The notes under the pieces were generated by a model. That model had not been told where the DNA came from and did not search any database. It saw only the letters and a list, made by a program, of their open reading frames with translations. From contig NC_134568.1 of NCBI RefSeq assembly GCF_050947875.1, positions 256,852,615-256,916,614 of the forward strand: a DNA stretch of 64,000 nt, read 5' to 3'. How positions within the stretch are numbered: the first letter of the stretch is position 1; every line of letters starts with the position of its first letter. This document shows positions 20,107 through 32,300 of the stretch, in pieces. The DNA comes from Dermacentor variabilis (taxonomy: Eukaryota; Arthropoda; Arachnida; Ixodida; Ixodidae). The position numbers were made by a program, and so were the translations under genes.

Positions 20107-21375
20107 AACAGTAAGAGAGAGAGAGAGAGAAATTTATTTACAGAAAGGCAGAGAGGTCGGCCTGAGCTATAACTTGCTCTGGCCTGCTATTCTACTCTGG
20201 GGAAAAGGGACGGGGAGGGAAAGGGCTGATGAATGATGATGGTATAAGGAAGAGATGCGTATATACAAATTCACAGAGTTGTGGTATCTCTAAAGGCGTG
20301 CGTCCAGCCCAGTGGCTTGGAGAAAAGCTACAGCGGCTCTTGTTACCAGGGCTGCGCTGGTTGCATTAGGCCAAGGACCTAAAAGAAACTCGTCCGACAG
20401 CGGTCTCTCATGGATGTTTGCTATGGAAGAGACAAGTTGCTGTCGTTCTTGCGCGTACGCGGGACACACGCAAAATATATGTTCAAGTGTTTCTGGCACC
20501 TCACAGCATTCACAGTTTGGGCTAGTATCACTGGCACCTATCATATTTCTATAACGGTTGGTGAATGCGACACCAAGGCGAATCCGGTGCACCATGCTCG
20601 TGTGGTTTCTTTTGAACTTGTGAGGTGTACGAAATCTCATTTGTTGGTCCCATTTGTGTAATCGCTTGTGTCGTCGATCTGGTTGGGTCTAGTGTTCCAA
20701 CGTAGAGTTGCGGTTTACGCGACGAAGTAGGGCGTTTGTGTCTGTTCGTGAGAACGGAATGCGTACTTCACAAGCATTATCTAAAGCAGTTTTCGCTTCA
20801 GCGTCTGCCTATTCGTTCCCTATCACGCTACAGTGTGATGGTATCCACTGAAAGGTGACATTGTGGCCATTTCTAGTTGCGTGGTCGAGATACTCTGTAA
20901 TTTCTATAGCCATAGAATAATACGGGCCCCGTCTGAGGACACAGTCAATCGTTTGCAGAGCTGGCTTGCAATCGCAGAATATCGTCCATGCGTGAGGAGG
21001 CTCCTCGGAGAGAAATCGAAGTGCTTCCCGGATAGCAACAAGTTCTGCGGCAGTTGATGTTGAGCTATGGTGTAGTTTAAACCGGCGAGCGATGATCATA
21101 TGTGGAATGACGAAGGCTGCAGTGGAGGCATATGGTGTGACAGAGCCATCGGTATACACATGTACAGTATCTCCGTACTCTGTAGAAATGTGCAACAGGG
21201 TGAGTTGCCTGAGGCCAATAGATGCAACGAATGACTTTTTAGTAATTCCAGGGATCTGCAATGTAACGACAGGTTTAGGCAGAACCCACGGGGGTGTTCT
21301 CGGAATACAGTAAAGCAGTGCATAGACCCACAGCAGTTGTAGTGGTGGTATTAAACAGCCGGGATGGCGAGCCAA
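20107..21375 (-). pseudogene. I-group non-LTR element, RNase H and C-terminal fragment
   Basis: On the minus strand, 21375-20809 encodes RNase H with VYTDGSV, STAAELVAIREAL, CDCKPALQTI and FQWIPSHCSVIGNE. The frame stops in the expected GNE-ADA-AK block, and 20640-20290 encodes the tail with RLGVAFTNRYRNMIG and the zinc-like CECCEVPETLEHIFCVC. The endonuclease and RT are gone, so the copy is 5'-truncated. The 3' end is a (CT)n run at 20130-20107 in element sense. It belongs to a different family from the intact element at 2478-8628. Confidence 0.82.
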
Positions 21376-21882
21376 TTTCTTTTTTTTTTCACTTTAGGAG
21401 ACTGGAGATGTGGGCAAAGTGTACTAATGTATTCATGGGTTTGCAGATGACTCATTGCGATCTTATGCCTGTTTTTGCGAGAGCGGTACATGCCTTTTAT
21501 ACAATGCTATTTACATAAACCGATTTGTATTTATTATGTTATTATGACCATTGCTCCCTCGGTTACTGAAGCGCAGCTTACTGTGCATTCCAGTTAATAA
21601 TGAGGCTTGCACATTCATTTCTCGTGTACTGGAGCACTGAGATTGTTTTAGTTATGTAGCGTTACTCAGTCTCATCGTACTTTGCATTAGAGTGGTGCTC
21701 ACTTGTTATACAGATTTCCTTGTTTGAGCATTCTATACAATTTTTCACTTGATTGTTTTTTAGTTCGATGGTTATTTTAATGCTTTCACCATTACTATAT
21801 TTGATGCGCCGTACAGGGAATATTTTCAATTTGGCATGTTCCCATTGTTTGGTTTTTATCACAGGATTGATTTTTGATGGTA
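21376..21882. other. AT-rich stretch, nothing recognised
   Basis: No open coding region longer than about 90 codons, no repeat end and no RNA gene are visible. A 93-codon minus-strand frame here is low-complexity (Lys/Ile/Asn-rich), as expected of AT-rich DNA. Confidence 0.5.
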
Positions 21883-22140
21883 CACTCTTAGGCAAAGTTA
21901 CACCCTTTGGGGTGTATTTCTGCCACACAACGATAATCGTCATCTGCCTTGCTTGCGTTTCCTTTCTTGAAAACGCCGCGCCCGCTACTTTCCTCTCGGG
22001 AATGCTATGTTATGCTGATAACGCGCATGCCGTTCGTCACCGGAAAGTATCGGGCTCACCGGGTTAAAGAAAGGAAATGCGGACAAGACAGATGACGATT
22101 ATCGTTGTGTGGCAAAAGGGTGTAATTTTGCTTAAGAGTG
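21883..22140. mobile_element. TA-flanked MITE, copy C
   Basis: This is the best-preserved copy: CACTCTTAGGCAAAGTTACA at the left end and CTTAAGAGTG at the right, with TA on each side (21881-21882, 22141-22142). The inverted arms include GATAATCGTCATCTGCCTTG and its complement. The central GC-rich part (GAAAACGCCGCGCCCGCTAC) matches copy A inverted and copy D directly. Confidence 0.88.
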
Positions 22141-22142
22141 TA

Positions 22143-23189
22143 TGTGTCGTTATTTCTTTTTGTGTTGTTTTCAAGCATCTAGATTATTGGTAACATTGCT
22201 TGTAGGCAAATAGCATGCGATTCAATCTCGCATTTTCATTCTGCTTCTTGCAGTTGCTGTGATATCAATTTCTAAATAACTCTAGTCTGTTCATCTGATA
22301 GCATGTGCTCTTTACTTTAAAATAACAAGTAACTTTAGCACACTTCACGTTCTTGCTGTTCGTCAGTGTAGGTGTACTTGCGAATTTTGGTTATGCATGT
22401 TCTAGTCATTGTTGATCAATTTCTGGTTCATTAAGAATTGTTTCTTATAGTTTGTCATTCTTGATGCTCATTTAATTCGATTTACTTTGCAATTCTCACA
22501 TATTTTGCTCAAATCATGCATAAGTATATTTTTCCGATAAAGTGTTGCTTTTTATGTGCTCTTTACATGCACTCTTGGCACATAAGCCCTGGGCTGGCCG
22601 ATCGTCAACGTGGGTCGATTTCTTAGCGGGATGTAATTCCCATTTTGGTTGTAAACAACGTTGCTGCATACCAAAGGCAGCATTGCGGACTCATTTTCGT
22701 GGACATGTGCCTTTTCGGGTGACTTGGTCGAGGATGCGGCGGCCGCTATAGGCAACAGTGCTTGGAACTGCGCCAGGAGCTCAGTAACACTAGACACCGA
22801 CGCTTCGGCTCATTTAGAAACCGCGAAAACGAGCTTCAGATTATCGTAAAGCCCTAACCAGACGTACGCGGCGGAACGCGTCCGCACGCACCGCGCTCAC
22901 TCGACGTCGCGTCGCGCCCTGCGGAGGAAGAGGGCGCACACCCAAACGATGCAGCAGTAGCCGCGCGCTCGTCGCCGCGCGTTTCGTGGCGGCGATTCAA
23001 GGCAGCCCAGCCTACGCTTAACGGTCACGTTAAGCAATGTGCTAAAGATGGCAATAGCATGCAATACGTTTTAACTTAAAATTTGTTTTTATATTTAAAA
23101 AAATGATATTGCAGGACTCCTAGTCGTTCAGTCAGCTCAACTGTCAGTATTGTGAACTCGGTTAAACCTGCAGCAGCGTCGGCATAGCA
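22143..23189. other. AT-rich stretch, then a CpG-rich block
   Basis: 22143-22550 is plain AT-rich DNA. 22700-23000 is CpG-rich (GCGGCGGCCGC, GACGTCGCGTCGCG). An open minus-strand frame (22797-22552, reading LLAQFQALLPIAAAASSTK) has no ATG and no recognised domain. I do not call a gene or promoter. Confidence 0.4.
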
Positions 23190-23542
23190 TCACTCGCGTG
23201 GCCTATGCCTTACGCGTTCTGCATATCGAGGAATACGAGCGTTACGCCGGCTTGCCCAACACGTTAATCTCTCCGATGCGTGGGTGCAGTTGCACGACGA
23301 CTTATTCGGGCCAACTCGGGAAAGCAAGGAAGATAGATAAATTTCTTATCCCTCCTGAACTTAGCTGCTATCTCCAAAGTTGCGAAATTATCTTTCCCAC
23401 GGGCACACCCCGCATTTCTGATCCCTTTATCCGTGCGTCTGGATCTCGGCGAGACCGCCATGAAATGCGATTTATGGCGAAAAGACGTCAGTCTACTTAC
23501 AGATCCCGGGAGCATGGCTGCGATAGGCGCTGCACGAGCAGC

Positions 23543-23570
23543 TTTGTGCGAGCGCGACGCGGAGTATACC
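23543..23570 (+). repeat. 28-bp block duplicated within the Tx1 element
   Basis: TTTGTGCGAGCGCGACGCGG and the following AGTATACC recur exactly at 24783-24810. Here the block fits the normal endonuclease-RT linker (CERDAEYTAR), so this is probably the original site. Confidence 0.9.
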
Positions 23571-23930
23571 GCACGTGAGACGACTTCAAGCCGGCGTGGC
23601 GCCCGCTACTCACCCGAGAAGGACGCGATCGCAAAACTCGAATCACTCGCGAATTAAAGGAAGTACTTAGGCGAATGCGACTCGTCCGCAATGCAGACAC
23701 GCTTACGTTTGCAATGAAAGATTATCTCGACTTGCTGAAGTACGAAACTCAGACTGTCGTCTAGAACTGCCAGTCAAGCTGCCACCCAGGTTAATCCTCT
23801 GTCCGACCCAGCTGCCCTCCGATACTTATGAGCGGTATCGACAGAGGAAAAATGCTCTACCCGAATCCCTCATGTCACGCTTCCTGATGGCACTCGCAGT
23901 GATCGCTCGTCAGACATTTGCAGTCTTTAA

Positions 23931-24250
23931 AGGCCGATCCACACGACGGACCAAGTCTGCGCGCCGATCGGTCACGTGATGCGATGTCACGTCCCGCCGC
24001 GGTCCGGTACGGCGCAGAGCACATCCACACGTCGGACCGCCATAGCAGACGGCAGAGCAGACCAACCAGCTACACTCTCGGCCAGTGTTATCATTGTTTA
24101 AAGCGGGAAAAGCCTTGGCGATTTGTTGGACCGCGAGGGCCGCGGTCTTGCGCGGGCCAACGGAGGTACGCACTAACTGGTGACGTCCTATCACGTGATC
24201 CGCGGACCGCGGTCCAAAAGAGCAATTTGGTCCGTCGTGTGGATCGGCCT
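23931..24250. mobile_element. Harbinger-like MITE with 25-bp perfect terminal inverted repeats
   Basis: The left end AGGCCGATCCACACGACGGA and the right end TCCGTCGTGTGGATCGGCCT are perfect inverses and extend to 25 bp. TAA flanks both sides (23928-23930, 24251-24253), a 3-bp TWA duplication as used by PIF/Harbinger transposons. The 320-bp interior is GC-rich with further internal inverted similarity (CCGCGGTCC, CACGTGAT) and no ORF of note. It interrupts the Tx1 element, whose reading frame continues on both sides. Confidence 0.85.
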
Positions 24251-24782
24251 TAAACAGCATCTCAGCGAGGTGTTTACTGCCGAAAAGGCAGCTGGTGCAG
24301 GAATGATTACGGCGAAAGATTGAGGGAATTCTGTCGAGCCCTGCCCCAAGTATGAGATAACGTCGTCGTACAGCACCTCTGCGAGCCAGCGACACTCGAA
24401 GAGCTTCGAGCAGTAGTAAAAAACATGGAGGCCTATTCTGCGCCCGGCCCAAACGGCATCCCAATCCAATTTTACGTGCGATTTTTCGATTCCGTCAAAG
24501 AAGCGCTTTTGTCCATGGTTAATAAGTTCATATCCGGTGGCATTCGGCCAGATTATTTCCGCGATTGCCGTCGTCGTCTTTCTCCAAGTAAGGCGGCCAG
24601 CCTTCCGACCTACGGTCTTGGCGGCCGATTACGCTGTTCAACGCGGACTACGAGATAGTCTCGTCAATGCTAGCAATTAGGATGAGTATTGCTCGGTTGC
24701 TCTTCCAGACATAATCAGCCAAACGCAGATGTGTAGCGTACAAGACCGATCATTTTCATCTCTAGCATTGGTAAGGGATGTT

Positions 24783-24810
24783 TTTGTGCGAGCGCGACGC
24801 GGAGTATACC
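24783..24810 (+). repeat. Second copy of the 28-bp Tx1 block
   Basis: This is an exact copy of 23543-23570, placed in the middle of the RT domain, where it replaces the text expected between SLALVRD and the CFVSLDQAK-like motif. It looks like an ectopic patch. Confidence 0.85.
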
Positions 24811-26146
24811 ACAAATTCCAGGCTGCTTCGTTTCGCTGGACCAAGCGAAATTCTTTCGACCGTGTTGAGTATCGGAACCTGTTTGGCGTGCTGAAAGCAT
24901 TCGGTTTTCTGGCCGAATTTTTAGGTAAAATCGCCCTCTGAAACTCGGGTTTTGCTCGTCAACGATTGCCTAAGCGATTCTTTCCCGGTCACACGCGGCC
25001 TCAGGCAAGGGTGTTCACTGAGCCCTCACTTGTTTGTTCTTTGTCTTGACCCTTTGTTGCGCCGCATTTCACTTTTCGTTGAGAGGCCAAGGAGAAATAA
25101 AGGTGTCTTCATATGCAGACGACGTGTCCCTCTTTTTAAGAAACGAAGAGAGCTACTATGCCTTCTTACGGTCCTTTGACATTACTCTGAATTATCCGGA
25201 GCCCTTCTGAATAAAGACAAAAGCAAGGCGATGGCCTTTGGCAACTTTACATCCGCCCTTGACGAAGAAGTTGAGTGGGTAGCAGGGATCAAAGTCCAGG
25301 GAGTAGTTTTCCTCACGTCTGACAACGTGGCGCAGGAGACGTGGTCAGACCTGCGCAAGGCAGAAAAGAAGCTGTCAGGGGCATCAAAGTTCTCGTTGAC
25401 GCTAGCCGAGCGCAGCTACACAAAATTCAGCTCAGCTTTTTACTACGTCTCATGCATAGCGCACCCACCACGCAAGGCTTCACAGAGACTAGCTTCAATC
25501 GGTGGTTCTTTCCTCTGGGAAGACAAAACAGAATCAGTGGCACGTCCGCTCCTTCGGCTTCCAACGAGCCTGGGTGGACTTAGCATCCCGTGTATCAGGA
25601 CAATGAGCTCCGTCCTCGCATTGCGAGCTATTTACGACCTCGTGAACAATCCTGAATATCCAGGCAGGAAACTTGTCGACTATTTCCTAGGAACATCCAG
25701 GAAGCTCTTCTTATCAGGAATAAGAACAGGACCTAGCTACGGCCAAACAGCCACCGCCATTTTATAAATATGTATGCAGCAGCCTTCAATCCATTAGATC
25801 AACTTTACCAGATGTAGAGGTAGCTGACACACCTTCAGCGGAGATGTGCAAATTAGTAGCAATAGAACACTTGACACAGGAAGAGCTACAGTGTTGCAGG
25901 AGCGTCAGCTGGCGCAGGCTTACCACACTGGCCGTGCCTGCCGAGGTGCGCGACTTCGGGTGGAGACGACGTTAGCGCGTTTTGCCTACGCGAAGCCGCA
26001 CTGCAACATGGGGAATATCTTCCAAAATAACCGCTGCCCTTAGTGCAGACAGAAAGAAGCGTTACGGCATGCCCTCTTTGATTGTACTGTTGCAAAAACA
26101 TTTTGGTTATTACTATGGCGCATGTTCGATTCATGTACGCATTCAT

Positions 26147-26180
26147 GTTCTGGGATCCATGTACGCATGGATCCCAGAAC
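26147..26180. repeat. Perfect hairpin, 15-bp arms, 4-nt loop
   Basis: GTTCTGGGATCCATG and CATGGATCCCAGAAC flank TACG. It lies in the 3' coding part of the dead Tx1 element, where it is not expected. Confidence 0.9.
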
Positions 26181-26600
26181 GCGAAGGCTTTTCGAAGTTG
26201 TGCGGGAGCACACGCGTTGTGGCGACAAAGAGGTGCTGCGGCACTACAGGGGTGGCCAAAGAGAGCGATGTACCCATTACTACGCCGCTTACGCAAACAC
26301 ATGTACGAACAGGCTTGCGTGGATCTCATCAACCTAAATGCGGACCAGTTCCTGCGGAAATGGTCGACACGCTTCATCTTCGCAATGGGCGCATTACTGC
26401 GCCGCTGTTACCTTACTGACACTTTAATTCCCGGCAGGTAATAACACCTGCCAGACTTGTATGTAACCTGCTGTTTCATCATAATGTGCCCTGGCTGTTG
26501 ATGTTATGTGACATTGTTATGTTTTTTCTGTACATCAAATCAAGTACAGATGTAGTTTTTTTTATTAAGTTTGTTGAAATAAACTTCTCTTCAACACCGG

Positions 26601-26937
26601 ATTTTCTGCGACACGGGGCCCTTAACGCGATTGAATTCAGCTAACCTGGTGCCCCAACATGTGATCGCACGTCAAAGTTCGCGGTTGGTTTTAGTGTTCC
26701 CGCCCTGCAGGCAGGGCCACGGCAGGGCAGCTGAATAAGCGTTCAGCGAATAAAAACTACTGGCATAGAAACTGCATGGAAACCAAACGTGTCAACAAAT
26801 CTCGATTCTCGCTCTGCGATCTCGACGCAAGAGGTTACGTGTTGGGCCGCCACTGAGCAAATGTATGGGCTTCACGAAGCGTTCGCTTGCGAAGGCTCGC
26901 TACGTGACTAGGTGACTGTTTGGGCATGTTGGTAGGA
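26601..26937. other. Intergenic stretch, nothing recognised
   Basis: There is no convincing ORF, RNA gene or repeat end. A short GC-rich palindrome GCCCTGCAGGCAGGGC occurs near 26703. Confidence 0.4.
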
Positions 26938-27061
26938 CATGAATGCATCTTTTTGCACACAAGACGAGGACAAAGAAGAGGCTGAGACACACGTTGTAAG
27001 TCTGCGCTCGTGTGTCTCAGCCTGTTTGTCCTCGTCCTGTGCGCAAAAAGCTGCATTCATG
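26938..27061. repeat. Long imperfect hairpin, ~54-bp arms
   Basis: The left arm starts CATGAATGCATCTTTTTGC and ends GGCTGAGACACAC; the right arm is its near-perfect inverse, ending GCATTCATG. The loop is about 20 nt (GTTGTAAGTCTGCGCTC). It is too short for a transposon but could be one end or core of a fold-back repeat. Confidence 0.85.
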
Positions 27062-27110
27062 CGCTACGTGACGTAGTGCTCTCTCCTAAATTTTTCCTTC
27101 CTCCATGCTT

Positions 27111-27182
27111 GAAAGTACTGGGCTCGCAGCGTTAAAGCAAGGAAATGCGGGCAAGACGGATGACGCGATTATCGTTGTGATT
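27111..27182 (-). mobile_element. Partial MITE, copy E
   Basis: ACTGGGCTCGCAGCGTTAAA, GCGGGCAAGACGGATGACG and ATTATCGTTGTG match the distal half of the TA-flanked MITE (copies C and D). The terminal inverted repeat is missing and the fragment runs directly into repeat copy 2. Confidence 0.7.
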
Positions 27183-27210
27183 ATGCCCTGTTGTGCGAAG
27201 CGCGCGAACA

Positions 27211-27356
<146 letters not shown>

Positions 27357-28239
27357 CGAGAGCGCTTCGCGAACTCCGTGCGCACACATGGCACCCTCAC
27401 GAACTCGGCAGGCCGCCGTAAAGCGCGAAGGGCGCACAGCGTACATTCGACACATGTCCCAAACTGCAAACAATCGTACTACCTAAAGCATACAAGTTAT
27501 TTTATACCAAGGGCATACTCGACTCACGTATGCAGTATCCACAAGCGAGTTATGCAGCGTACACGCTGTATCCATTCGCCAAATAGTAAAGTTGAAAACA
27601 AGCACAAAGCCACAAGGGACTCAATACATTACTACCATTTGAGGCGTCAAATAAAATCGAATTTGGCCGTTTCATATATTGGACACAATATATGGACACA
27701 TGTGGTACCCGGTAATACCATGAAATACCCATCACGTGGGTAAAGGGAGCGAAAACACAATCGAGAACCTGAAGCGCAAACGATAAAAGCACGGTATGGT
27801 GCACGCAAAATTCTGTCAGTGCGCTGTAGCGCGAGGGAAGAAAATAGGGCGAGCACTTGACCTCACCTTTTGGGATACCGCACTAGTAGTGAATCATTAA
27901 AAAAAGCCTGTTTGAACCAGTTCCCTTGTCTGCAACACTCTTGCTAAACGGGAGACTAAAATACCACGATGACGGCTCTATTGCGGAGACCGGCAAGGTG
28001 CGCACAGACAGAAATTTTGCCGCCTTTCTTCGCATTCTGCAAAATGCTTTCTTGTTAGGATCACGCATAGCGGCCGACCCCGACGCTAGGGACACACAGG
28101 CACTATTTCGTCCTTCTAACTTTCGTCCTTATACTGCCCTTAACGCCTTAATTACAGCGTCAGTGAAAAGGCGCCTCACATAACATGACAATAAACTTGA
28201 AGAGCTGATTAGTGCCCTCCACTCCGCGCCCTCCAATTG

Positions 28240-28880
28240 AAAACACTACTGATTTCCAAATTAAACTACACAAACAGATCGCACAACCCAAACTAATCAC
28301 AGAACGTCGTTTTCTTGACGGCAAAACCCTGCAACACTTACATGACAAAGGGCAGCGGCAGCAAATTCAGAACAGCCGCTATCATACCACAGCGCAATGC
28401 AAGTGCGATAACGCTACTATGCCCGGCTCAAACAGATCGCACAACCCAAACTAATCACAGAATGTCGTTTTCTTGACAGCAAAGCACTGCAACACTTACA
28501 TGACAGAGGGCAGCGGCAGCACATTCAGAACAGTCGCAAACAGACCATAGTGCCATGCGAGTGCGTTAACGCAACTATGCCCGGCTTCACGAATAACGTG
28601 GCCGCCTTGGTCACATAACAATTTAAAACACTACTGATTTCCAAATTATAACCACACAAACATATCGCACAACCCCAACTGATCACAGAATATCGTTTTC
28701 TTGACAGCAAAACACTGCAACACTTACATAGCAAAGGGCAGCGGCAGCACGTTCAGAACAGCCGCGAACACACCACAGCGCAATGCGAGTGCGGTGACGC
28801 GACGACGCCATGACGACGCGACTATGCCCGGCTCGCCCGGCATCACGAATCACGTGGCCACCTTGGTCACATGATTTGAC
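28240..28880 (-). repeat. Three tandem ~185-200-bp units
   Basis: Each unit contains CTACTGATTTCCAAATTA (units 1 and 3), ATCGCACAAC, TCGTTTTCTTGACRGC, CTGCAACACTTACAT and ACTATGCCCGGC. Unit starts are near 28241, 28429 and 28625. Units 2 and 3 add TCACGAAT and ACGTGGCC with CCTTGGTCACAT. The unit number differs from copy 1 (two), as in variable tandem promoter monomers. Confidence 0.85.
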
Positions 28881-28995
28881 GACGGTATCGCCACCTTGCG
28901 CAAGGTTGGATCGCGTTGATGGGTTGTTGAATATTGTACAAGCCGCTAAAGAGGCTGACGCGCCGTGGCATGGCGGTGGCGTTTTGAGTCGTTTG

Positions 28996-29093
28996 CAAAA
29001 CGTATTCACCCCTCGTTTTTAAGCTGTCTGGTTTCCAACGTTATCAAAACGTATTCACCCCTCGTTTTTAAGCTATCTTGTTTGGAACGTCTT
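28996..29093 (+). repeat. 49-bp tandem duplication
   Basis: CAAAACGTATTCACCCCTCG then TTTTTAAGCT appears at 28996 and 29045, with a few differences at the 3' ends. Confidence 0.9.
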
Positions 29094-29304
29094 TGATGCG
29101 TCAATTTTGGTCAAAAATCCGTTTCTGACGTTGAATCCCTTAATACGACGTTTTCAAGACCTTGTGTGCTACCTGGGGTGGAGGCTAGAGAGACTTCTTG
29201 CAGTGGCTTCGTTTGCACTTGGATATAGTTCGATGTTTTTTTACCACAATTGTGCACCACTGTTGTTTATATAGGCTGAGTATTCAATGAAACAAGTTTT
29301 AATC

Positions 29305-32300
29305 CTTAACGTGAGTGAGTGAGTGAGTGAGTGAAAACTTTTATTGAGTCTTTCAAGAGTTTCGCGGTTACGAGGTCTCCGTCGTCTTCATCTTCTTGGC
29401 GCTGGCGACTTGAGACTTCTCTTCAGCAAGGGTGGGCCCCTATTCCAAAGCTCCACTGAGTCGTGCTGCATCGCTCGCGTGCTGCACTAGGGCCCTTTGG
29501 GCCGTGAGCTCGCTGCTGGTGAGTCAACTCTCCCATTGCTCCGCACTCGGGTGTTCGTGTTTGTGGAATGCTTTGTTGCGTTCGCACTCCCAGGTGATGT
29601 GGTAGAGTGTAGGTGTGGCACCGCACCAAGGGCAGGTGGCCCTGTATTGTGTCAGAAACATCTTATTGAGCACGTGTAAGTTGGGGAAGGGGTTTGTTTG
29701 TAGTCTGCGCCAGCTGGTCGCTTCCTCCTTTGTGAGGGCTTTGTGTGGTGGCGGATATCTAATTCTAGTTCCTCTATGTAAGTTCAGGGTCTCTGCGTAT
29801 CCCCCCTCGCAAGCCTGTAGGTGGGTCTCCGGGGCATTCGACCGCCCTGCTCGGAACGCTTCGCCTCGAGCTAGGCTGTCTGCCCTTTCGTTCCCCCCTA
29901 TGCCTACGTGACCTGGGATGCAGATTAGGTTGTGCCTGGGCTTTTCCTTCTCGGCGGAGGTGGCTCCGCTGAGTATTCTGAGGGCAGTTTGGTGATTCTG
30001 CCCCTCGTGTAGTTCCTGCACACCTCTTTTGAGTTCGTCAGTATGTTGAGAGATCGGCCTGTTCAATAACCTTCCGCTGCCGCCAGCGCTACGGCAATCT
30101 CCTCGGCCTCCGCTGTGCCAGCGACCTTTGCCGTGGCTTACGTGATCGGGTTTCCTTCCTTGTTAACCACTACCGTCGCGGCCACTCGTTCTCTTCCGTG
30201 TGGATGTTCGGCGGCGTCCGTGTATACTGTATTGAATAGCTGGGCTAGTGTTCTCTCGACGTATTCGGCCCTAGCTTTTCGCCTGTTTTCGTGCAGGTTG
30301 GGATGCATATTTTTGGGCAGTGGTCCCACATTAATGGTTTTCCTGAGGTGGTCCGGTACGTCCGCGTATCTGTCTGTCAGTCCGCTCGTATCCCGACCAA
30401 ACCTCCTCAGGAGCGCTCGTCCCGTAGGGGTGCCTCTGAGTCTCGCGGTTTGCGTACCCAGCAGAGCCTCGGCGAGCTCGCTGAAGGTGTTGCTGATGCC
30501 CAGCTGGATCAACTTCTCGTTCGACGTGTTTCTGTGTAGACGCAGAGCCTTCTTGCACGCCTTCCTGAGGATGGTGTCTGCTTGCTCTCTTTCTGCCTTG
30601 GTCGTCACGTGGTACGGCAGGGAGTACATGACTCGGCTGACAATTAGGCTGTTGACTAGCTTGAGAGTGTCTTCTTTCATTCCGTATCTCTTTTGGGAGA
30701 CCCTATTGATTATGCGGCCCACCTGTTCCGCAGCCTTGCTCAGCAGGCTAATGGTGTGGCTGCACTTCCGGCTGCCTTGTAGCCACATGCCCAGGATCCT
30801 AATCATGTTCTTCTCCGGGATGTTGTGTCTCTCGAGGGTCACCTCCAGTGTCGCTTGCGTTGGGTGCTTGCCGACCTTGAGGAGCTCCGACTTCTCCGTG
30901 GAGCATTGCAGTCCCCTTTCTCTGGTGTAGTTTTCCACGCAGGTCGCCGCTTCCTGCAGTTTTTCTTGCTTCTCTCCGAGCGATCCTTCGGTGACCCAGA
31001 TCGTGACGTCGTCGGCGTAAATCGCGTGCTGGATGCCTCGGATCTCCTTAAGTTTTCTTGCCAGGCCAATCATTGCCACGTTGAAGAGGACGGGCGATAT
31101 GACGGATCCTTGGGGTGTGCCCTTGCACGGCGTGGGGAAGACGTTGCTTCTCAGTTCGCCCAGTCCCACCGTCGCCGTTCTAGTGCTCAGGAAGTCCCTG
31201 ACGTAATCGTGCACTCTCTTCCCGCAGTTGGTGTTGTTGATGCCCTCCATGATGGCCGCGCGGCTCACGTTGTCGAAGGCCCCCTTTATGTCGAGGGCCA
31301 TGACGACGTTTCCGCCCGTTTTCAGCATCGTCTCGAGCACTTCCTCCTTGAGTTGGAGCAGCACGTCTTGCGTTGAGAGGTTGGCTCTGAACCCGTATCT
31401 GCTGTCCAGGTACCATCGCTCGTTTTCCAAGTGCGACTGGATTCTCTTCGTGATCACTTTGTCGTACAGCTTGCCCAGTCACGACGTTAGGGATATCGGC
31501 CTGAGATTTTCTATTTGGAGTTTCTTCCCTGGCTTCTGAATCATTACGACGACGGCGTGTTTCCACTCCGCCGGAACTCTTCCTTCTTGCCAGAGCTTGT
31601 TGAGGGAGGCCGTCAGTTGGTCGATGGCCTCGTCCCCGACATTTCTGATTAGCGAGTTCCGGATTTTGTCCGCCCCCGCCGCCGTGTTCTTGGTGGCCGA
31701 TCTTATCGCCTCGACGACCTCTTCTCTCATGATGGGTCGGTCCGTGGTAGGGTTTTCTTCGCCGCGGTATTCTTCCTTGTAGCTCTCGACCTGGTCTTTG
31801 CCGTAGCATTTGACCCGGACTTCCTCAAGGAGTTGTTCGTCCATGTCTTCGTACTGGTGGACTAGCCTCTGTATCGACTTGCTGCCTTCGGATTTGCTTT
31901 TGCTCGGGTCCATGAGGGCCTTGAGGATCTGCCACGTCCTGGCCGTACTGAGGGTGCCGTTTAGCGAATTGCTAAATTGCTGCCACCCCTGTCTGGCCAG
32001 CTGCGTCGCGTACTCCTCCGTTTGCTTGGTGATGTCCGCAATTTTCTTTTTTAGCTTTTTGTTGAGTTTCTGTCTCTTCCACCCCTTGGTGAGCCCGCGT
32101 CTCGCCTCCCATAGCCTGAGGAGCCGCTTGTCCACCTCCGGCGTCTGTTCCGTCCTGTCTACTTCCTTCGTGTATAGGTCTTGGATTCGCCTGAGTTGTT
32201 GGCTCCACTCTTCCTCCGAAACGATGCTGCCTTCGAGCTGCTTGCAGTGTGCTCTAAAGGCGTCCCAGTCCATCAGCCGAGCCGTGCCAATCTTCCTCCG

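Larger units (their letters stand above)
23190..26600 (+). pseudogene. Tx1/L1-clade non-LTR element, ORF2 remnant
   Basis: The end of the APE endonuclease is visible (DAWVQLHDDLFGPTR, then RISDH near 23420), followed by a linker. After the MITE at 23931-24250 the frame resumes with KQHLSEVFTAEKA and AYSAPGPNGIPIQFY. Reverse transcriptase then shows GLRQGCSLSPHLFVLCLDP (L1-like) and SYADDVSLFLRN near 25110. The C-terminal region includes FLWEDKTESVARPLLRLP and GGLSIPCI, and a terminal zinc-like CR...EALRHALFDCTVAKTFW near 26045. Frameshifts and stops occur throughout. The GLRQGC motif and the terminal CCHC put it in the L1/Tx1 group, not CR1 or RTE. The 3' UTR runs to about 26600. Confidence 0.85.

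Noticed and set aside
22552..22797. Open minus-strand frame at a CpG-rich block, possible first exon of a host gene
   Set aside because: There is no ATG, only a GTG, with an upstream in-frame stop; no recognisable domain and no downstream exon found.
22700..23000. CpG island promoter
   Set aside because: CpG-rich blocks also occur in several transposons here, and no gene starts nearby on either strand.
28240..28880. CRISPR-like regular repeats
   Set aside because: The units are long (~185-200 bp), tandem and diverged, without short repeats separated by unique spacers, and the DNA is eukaryotic.
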